Assembly (NCBI GenBank): GCA_008973525.1
Contig: WACJ01000041.1
Location: forward strand, 124,001-188,000
Length of the DNA stretch: 64,000 nt
Reading direction: 5' to 3'
Source: Stenopsyche tienmushanensis
Lineage: Eukaryota > Arthropoda > Insecta > Trichoptera > Stenopsychidae
Every line of letters starts with the position of its first letter. Position 1 is the first letter of the stretch. Made by a program: the position numbers and the translations under genes. Below, in pieces: positions 58,216 to 64,000 of this stretch. Below the pieces are notes generated by a model, which was not told the origin of the DNA, did no database searches, and worked only from the letters and a program-made list of their open reading frames with translations.

Positions 58216-60265
58216 TATATCATGCAAGGATTTTTTCATATTATAAGGCTTGTGTTTTAAATAATTATGGACCATTTCTTAAATAGAAATGAGTAATAAC
58301 TATAAATACAAAAATGTATACCGACATATATAGATGCTGCAAATTTGTTCAACCACATAATGCTTTCAATTATTCATATATAAACTAAACTTTCAACGAA
58401 GTGCTGCAGATTTCAAAATAACTTTTCAGAGAGCAACGTAACTAAAATTTCATATATGAACTATGGATGAATATTTTAAGAACAATATATCCAATATAAG
58501 AATATTAAAGCATAACGTTAAACATTAAAAATACAAATTGGCATAATTTTCTCGTTCCGTATAAATAGGAAAACATTGAGAGAAAAAATGATGATTCTTA
58601 ATAATAAAAGTCTAAGAACAATTTGTTTGGTCAATATTTGGTGTGTTTTTCTTATGTATTTGAATTGATTATTATGCTAAATTTATGGTCTTCATGAGCG
58701 TCAATATTCTTATATTTTTAGCATAAACAGCTTCAAGTATTTGAATCGTCTCAAGTAGATTGCGTGTCTCGACGATCTTACATCGAGTCTCTTCAGAGTA
58801 GTGAGCACTTACGCTAAGTGGTTATTTTTGCAGATATCCCATTGTAGCAATCTGCATTGATTTGTTTTATCGGTAAGACGGTTGTTGTTTACATACTTTG
58901 AGCAAACTCCCAATTTAAGATAAATTGGTCCACTAGACGCAGACTAGTCTATTGGCAGCGCAAACATCTACCTGGAGCAGCCAAAATAATTTGAAATAAC
59001 AAATGTACTTAAGCGTAGCAATAAGCTCCTCTATTTCATTATTTATTTATGTAGGTTGTGTCGGTAGCAAAAGCTCTGGGGCGCTTTGAATATTTGGCAG
59101 CTAATGTATGCAAAGCTCCCCCGTTATAGCAGTGTTTCACTTTACGTCTGCGCACCTATAACTTCTGAATCAGAACCTCCGGTATCAAAGACCAGAGCCA
59201 GCAGCCGTGTTAAATTCAATTAAGTCTCCGACTTACCATCTTCCCATCCGCGTACAGCATTCTTGTTTAAATAAACTGCTTTATCTTGGATTTCCATGAT
59301 AACATTCAGTGGCTTAAGTTATTCCATCACGCGTACAGGGCAATGCTTTCAGCAACGCGGAATCATTCATGTCTAATCATCTCAGGAAAATATACGTCTC
59401 TTTGTCGAGCATATTGTGTAAATTTATAATTGCCATTGTCGTAGCTCCCTATTCATATAAATAATAGATTCATGCAGCGGCGGTTTCAAAATCTCTACTC
59501 TCCACCTGTTTGACAGCTTAATAATATTATTTGTTTGAGTTCTGCTCAAATTGCATGATTTTTCCTGAGAATTTAGCTTCATATCGACAATTCATTTTTA
59601 TGACATAAATCAAATATGTTAATCATCATAGAATGATGATAATTTTATCAATTGATTGAGTGCTTAGAATATTCAAGTTTTAAAAAATATTGAGATCTAC
59701 CTGTAATTAACATCCGATAAGACTGCCATAAATCAAAATCATTGTATTGCGTTGCTCTTATCGCTTTGAGGGTTTTATTTTAACTTTACTGGTGTTTATA
59801 TGACACCTTGTTCTAGAATGGCGTCATTATCTGAGTTTCAACACTCTTTTGCAAAAAATAAAAAATCTGATACTGACAGGCTTGCAAGGCAACCACGTTC
59901 TTCTATTTTAGCAAGATCGCTTGCAATTTTCCAGTATTTTTTTACTTTTTTGGTATAAAAGCAATTCTGCATAGAATATTAAACTCTTTCGAGCTTTCGT
60001 ATCCAAAGATTATTAAAGGATGTTATACATTAACTGTGTACATTTTTTACACTCTAAATTATTTAAACTATTCCTATAGGTTAACATAAAAAATATATTA
60101 TTTAAACGTCATCATGTGCGATTGACATTTATTTGGTTGAAACATAAGGCTACAACATCCATAGGCCTTCATTTTACAAAAAAGGAAATAAATCATAACC
60201 TGGATCGAGAAGATTCTTCCTAAATTTATTGGTACGCTGCAATCAGAATTTCAATCCAAAATATT
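58216..60265. other. Non-coding stretch with one coding-like patch
   Basis: Around 59050-59400 the composition rises. On the minus strand a short frame reads MEIQDKAVYLNKNAVRGWED and runs into GTAAGT at 59236, a good splice donor sequence. No partner exon was identified. The rest is A/T-rich with no supported feature. Confidence 0.3.
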
Positions 60266-60299
60266 GAGTCCAGGATCTAATCCATTACATCAACACTTA
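60266..60299. repeat. Dispersed repeat, 34-bp core, copy 2
   Basis: Partner of 53487-53520 (30 of 34 identical). Confidence 0.5.
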
Positions 60300-63200
60300 T
60301 ATAGATATTTTTTTTGAGTTTATATATTTAAATCCATTTTAATCATATATATATAAGATGAAGAGTTTGGAAGCTATTTCTCTAATTTATTTATACGAAA
60401 GTATTAATTTCATCCGGATTCAGCTTCCATCAGCCCCAAACTTTACGTAGCATGCAGCACAATCACAACTTTGACCAATTCATCATCCTCGTTCGCATTA
60501 ACTGCTTAATCTTAGGATTTACCGATATCCTTCTGAAAGAAACCTATTAAGCCATTCCATCATACATGTGAGTTTTCTTCGCCTATTCGTCATTCGATAG
60601 TGCGCCTAAGTTTGCCACGGAAACAAAAATGAAAATACGTGCGCTTTTTTGCACGTCATTTCTTTTTATCCTCCTTTCGAGCCGGCTCCTTATTTATTTC
60701 TTCTGGCTTGTATTTCATGTCCGCTCCCAACTAGAAAAAAATATATATAAACTTTTTTCGCCGATAAAGAACGAGGGATGACACGAGAGAAAGTTGAGGC
60801 TTTAAGTTCCGTGAAAACGAAAGTAATTGGCTTCGAGCATCGAAGAAGTTAAAAGCTAGCCTTAAACTGTGAACATTAAGAAATTTTCACGTCCTGGATA
60901 TAAATTAGCTCTATACAAAGATCGACTCCTTTATTATATTAACAATGGTCGTAATTGGATCGTGAAATGAATACAACGTGATGTCTTTATACTCCATTAA
61001 AAAATTGATGGTTCAGATATATTTTATGAAAAAAATCATCCACGATGTGACAATATGTGCCAGAATTTATTTTAAAAAACGTTGATTCAATATTTTAGCA
61101 CTCCAAGGCTAACGAAATCAGACCGAATTTCATCAAAAAAAAACCGGCTTAAACAGTTTATGCGTTCCATTTTGCATAATCTGTTTTATCGCAAACCTGA
61201 GAATTTTTCCGAAGCCCGATGGGGATTTAAATTCAAAGCGATGGCGTCACATTTGGTAACGAAAAATGAAATAAACCAATAAATATCCCCTATCGATGAA
61301 AAGGTTCCTGATTGTTATTTTTTAATTAAATCGCACAGTCGTGCGAATAAAATCCTTCCCGTTGAAAACACGCACAATTCTATAAATCCGATTTGCGCGG
61401 ATCATTTTTGAAATAGATTTTAATACATGCAAAGCTTCAAATTAATAATTGCAAATTTATGATGTACGCTCAAACGTCAAATATTAATATTTTAATGCCA
61501 AGCCAAATTTATATGTTTAAAATAAGCCTCTTACGATGCTGTCTATAATACTGTTACAGGTAACTAAAATAAAACATTTATTATGTAATTTCAAATTGTT
61601 AGCTATAACAATTTTCGATCTTTCCATAAGCTTATTTAATTAATTATTTAGATTTTTTTGACTTCTGCAATTTAATTTAAAAAATGAGTCAATCAAATTT
61701 TATCTGCATCATTACCGTATATTTTACAAATATTTTTGGTTGCCAAAGTTTCATTATAGTCTTTATGAAATTCATTAAATAAACCAATGATACAAATATA
61801 CTTTTGCACAGAAATTTAAAAAATATATAGAGCCCTTGGCCAAACCAAAAATATGTAGAAAGCAGGTAAATGGCGTCCTTTACACAAAATACTAGTTTGG
61901 GAACAGATACCATTCATCAATTCTGAGGAAAAAATACGTTTGTATTGATCCAATAAATATGATTAAAGCAATAAGATTTACATTATAATCATTAGATAGC
62001 TATTGGAGAAATAACTGATTTTTACATCTTCCTTCAGCAGTATTTTAGTTTGGCATTTATGACGTACATTTTTAATTATTGTATTTCATTCAGCGAAAGA
62101 ATCTTAATTTTTAAATACAACTCAAATCATTCAATCAAGTTTAGCTTTTTTGAGCTTTTTAGTGTGAAATATTTAACAACTTCATCGTTTTCCAATTTTT
62201 TTCTTCCACCGGTGATTTCAAGCATCTTTGACTTTCATACACTTAAAACTCTAATATAAATATCTATAATATCTCTTGATTATTTAGTAATCACTCCGTT
62301 CAGATTGCGCCCCAACGACTCTGAGACCTCTACATTCGCAGACTTGCCCCTATACCTGTTTTTACTTGCAGGCCAAGGATCTTTCTTATCTTTGCTCTAC
62401 TGAGGAGTAAATTAAGTCAAAAAAATGGTAACACAGATATAAAAAAGGACGAATAAGCAAGTGGAAAGTATAGGCACAAAAAGAATGATCTCTGTACGAA
62501 ATGCTTCCAAAAGCGAACAGCTATTAAATTGATATAATATTTATCTAATTATTAAAGCTTAGCTATCCGCCGACATCCTGACTCAATATAAAGTATGAAA
62601 AATGCTATTTGGGCCTCATACTATCATAAAATTTCGACTGATGAAGCCTCTCAGCATTCACACTGTTCGAAAAGCGAAAATTCTTGATACGAATAGAAAC
62701 ATGCAACTACAAATTCATTATATTTATACAAGCATCTTCCCGCTCTTAACGAGAAAGTTCAACAATTCTTAAGACCATAAGAAACATATTTTTCGTGGCA
62801 AAAAAATATTGGAAATCGTAACACATACTACACCCTGCATTTTTAATGAGGCATTTAAACCTATTTTAAAAATAATGAACGGCATGGGGATCACGATTTG
62901 TAGAGACGCACAACAAAGAACGTATACGCCTTGCCAACCACCGAAGCTCCGAATCTTCTAAATAAGCAAGAACAACTCGTAAAAGCGCAAGATCACCCAA
63001 AAAATATGAAGCTTAGATAGCTGAAGGATTGTTACATAGAGCTGTATACTTCCCTTTTTAACAATTTTTTATTACTTAAAATTTTAAACGCGTTTTTCTC
63101 TAAACGACATTTTTGAATGTGGCGTTTATAGAATTTCGAAAAATCAAGTCGCCAATTACTCTCATATTTTACGAGCTTATTCTAAGCATTTATGGCTATG

Positions 63201-64000
63201 ATGGTTCACAAAATCAGGTCAAAATGTTTATTTTATCTTACGTTTTACATTAAAAAATACCCCCAAAAAAGGTGTTTTTTTCCAAGCTTTTCATCAAACT
63301 AGCGTCATTTTGTTACTTTTAAACAAAAATATATTAATTCAGTGTTATATAATAGGGGACACTCATACAAATTAAGAATCTTTTTGACGTTTTGTTTTAG
63401 GTAAGCCTGAATGAAAACACTGCAAACATTATTTTAACTTAATTCACTTAATCTTTTGCAACATATAAATTTGAGCTTTTAAATACATAATAATAAAATC
63501 TGTATAAATAGGGCGAAGAAAAAATCGCATTTATTATCGAAAGAATGGGAAATAAAATCAATTCTTAGCTCCGAGTTTTTGAAGGGGAGATTCGGCATTC
63601 ATCACTTTTCCATCAAGTTCTTAATATTAAAAATCTTCAATTTCCCATTTGAGATATCTAAAATTGTCCAATAAAATTCTTAAGGCTAAACGCTCTTTGA
63701 ATATTAATTCTTTCAGTTTTAGCTATTTCCATCATCCTTGTAATTTCATTAGGTCGGCCATTGTGTTTTATTTTCATTTTGGCAAGTCATAAGCTTATGC
63801 TTCGAAGTACTTTTAAAAGGTCAAAGAGGAATAAAAGGTGCTTGACTCTCAAGGAAACCACTCGGATTTGGAATTTCGACTCGATGACTTGCAAATATAA
63901 TTCAGGATCGATTATTCATTCAGGCGTATCCTCTAAATTCTGTTTATTCTCACTAATGGATATTAGTCCTTGAAAATCAGCACAGCTTCCTCGGAGCCTT
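60300..64000. other. Non-coding stretch to the window end
   Basis: No element ends, exon or promoter was supported. Richer patches lie at about 60420-60900, 62290-62400 and 62880-63000. The last contains an Arg/Ser-rich frame (ERIRLANHRSSESS) too weak to assign. Confidence 0.35.

Noticed and set aside
62880..63010. Arg/Ser-rich frame (ERIRLANHRSSESS) recalling Helitron-type leaders
   Set aside because: Too short and broken by stops; no Rep or helicase motif and no Helitron end was seen.

Overview
This is an A/T-rich eukaryotic window, most likely from an insect or another arthropod. The evidence is two genes with very short introns (67-74 bp), two core promoters pairing a TATA box with a TCA-type initiator about 32 bp downstream, and a set of decayed transposons (hAT, Tc1/mariner, piggyBac, R1-like LINEs) typical of insect genomes. 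The species cannot be fixed from sequence alone. No rRNA, canonical tRNA, CRISPR array or bacterial-style operon was seen. Most open frames in the window are chance frames.

Only two genes look intact. A + strand gene at 9463-10187 encodes a 216-residue secreted, Asn-rich, His/Glu/Tyr-rich protein from two exons. A - strand gene at 13453-12775 encodes a 180-residue acidic-basic-acidic, probably nuclear protein from three exons. They point tail to tail about 2.6 kb apart, and neither matches a family I recognise. Between them lie a 45-bp tandem duplication and a decayed + strand reading frame (10957-11346).

The rest is mobile-element debris in a non-coding background. From 3.2 to 8.9 kb there is a hAT MITE with a perfect 8-bp target duplication, a 159-bp piggyBac MITE between TTAA sites, and two mariner fragments. 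From 19 to 26.2 kb there is a hAT cluster: a hAT fragment carrying the C-terminal dimerisation domain, then three elements whose ends and 8-bp duplications can be read. The one at 20448-22590 has been entered by a 5'-truncated R1-like LINE with its own 13-bp target duplication. A palindromic TTAA-flanked hairpin lies at 27.05 kb. From 29 to 45 kb there are a Tc1/mariner end, a tRNA-derived SINE head, a decayed LINE reverse transcriptase, a mariner deletion derivative, a solo mariner end and a second copy of the 19-kb hAT family. From 47 to 58 kb there is a Tc1/mariner derivative in which the transposase motif around SPDLTPLDFF has become a 65-bp tandem repeat, an R1-like pseudogene, a 568-bp piggyBac MITE, a second array of the same 65-bp repeat, another LINE fragment and a 115-bp MITE.

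Several non-coding stretches (around 2.6, 15.0, 31.8-32.2, 40.9-41.2, 45.2-45.5, 51.8-52.3, 54.1-54.3 and 56.7-57.1 kb) are more G/C-rich or motif-dense than their surroundings and could be conserved regulatory DNA. The clearest case is a 57-bp motif present twice (52206 and 54107, 43/57 identical) that no transposon here explains. Long gene-poor spans of this kind are common in introns or flanks of large regulatory genes, but that is inference.
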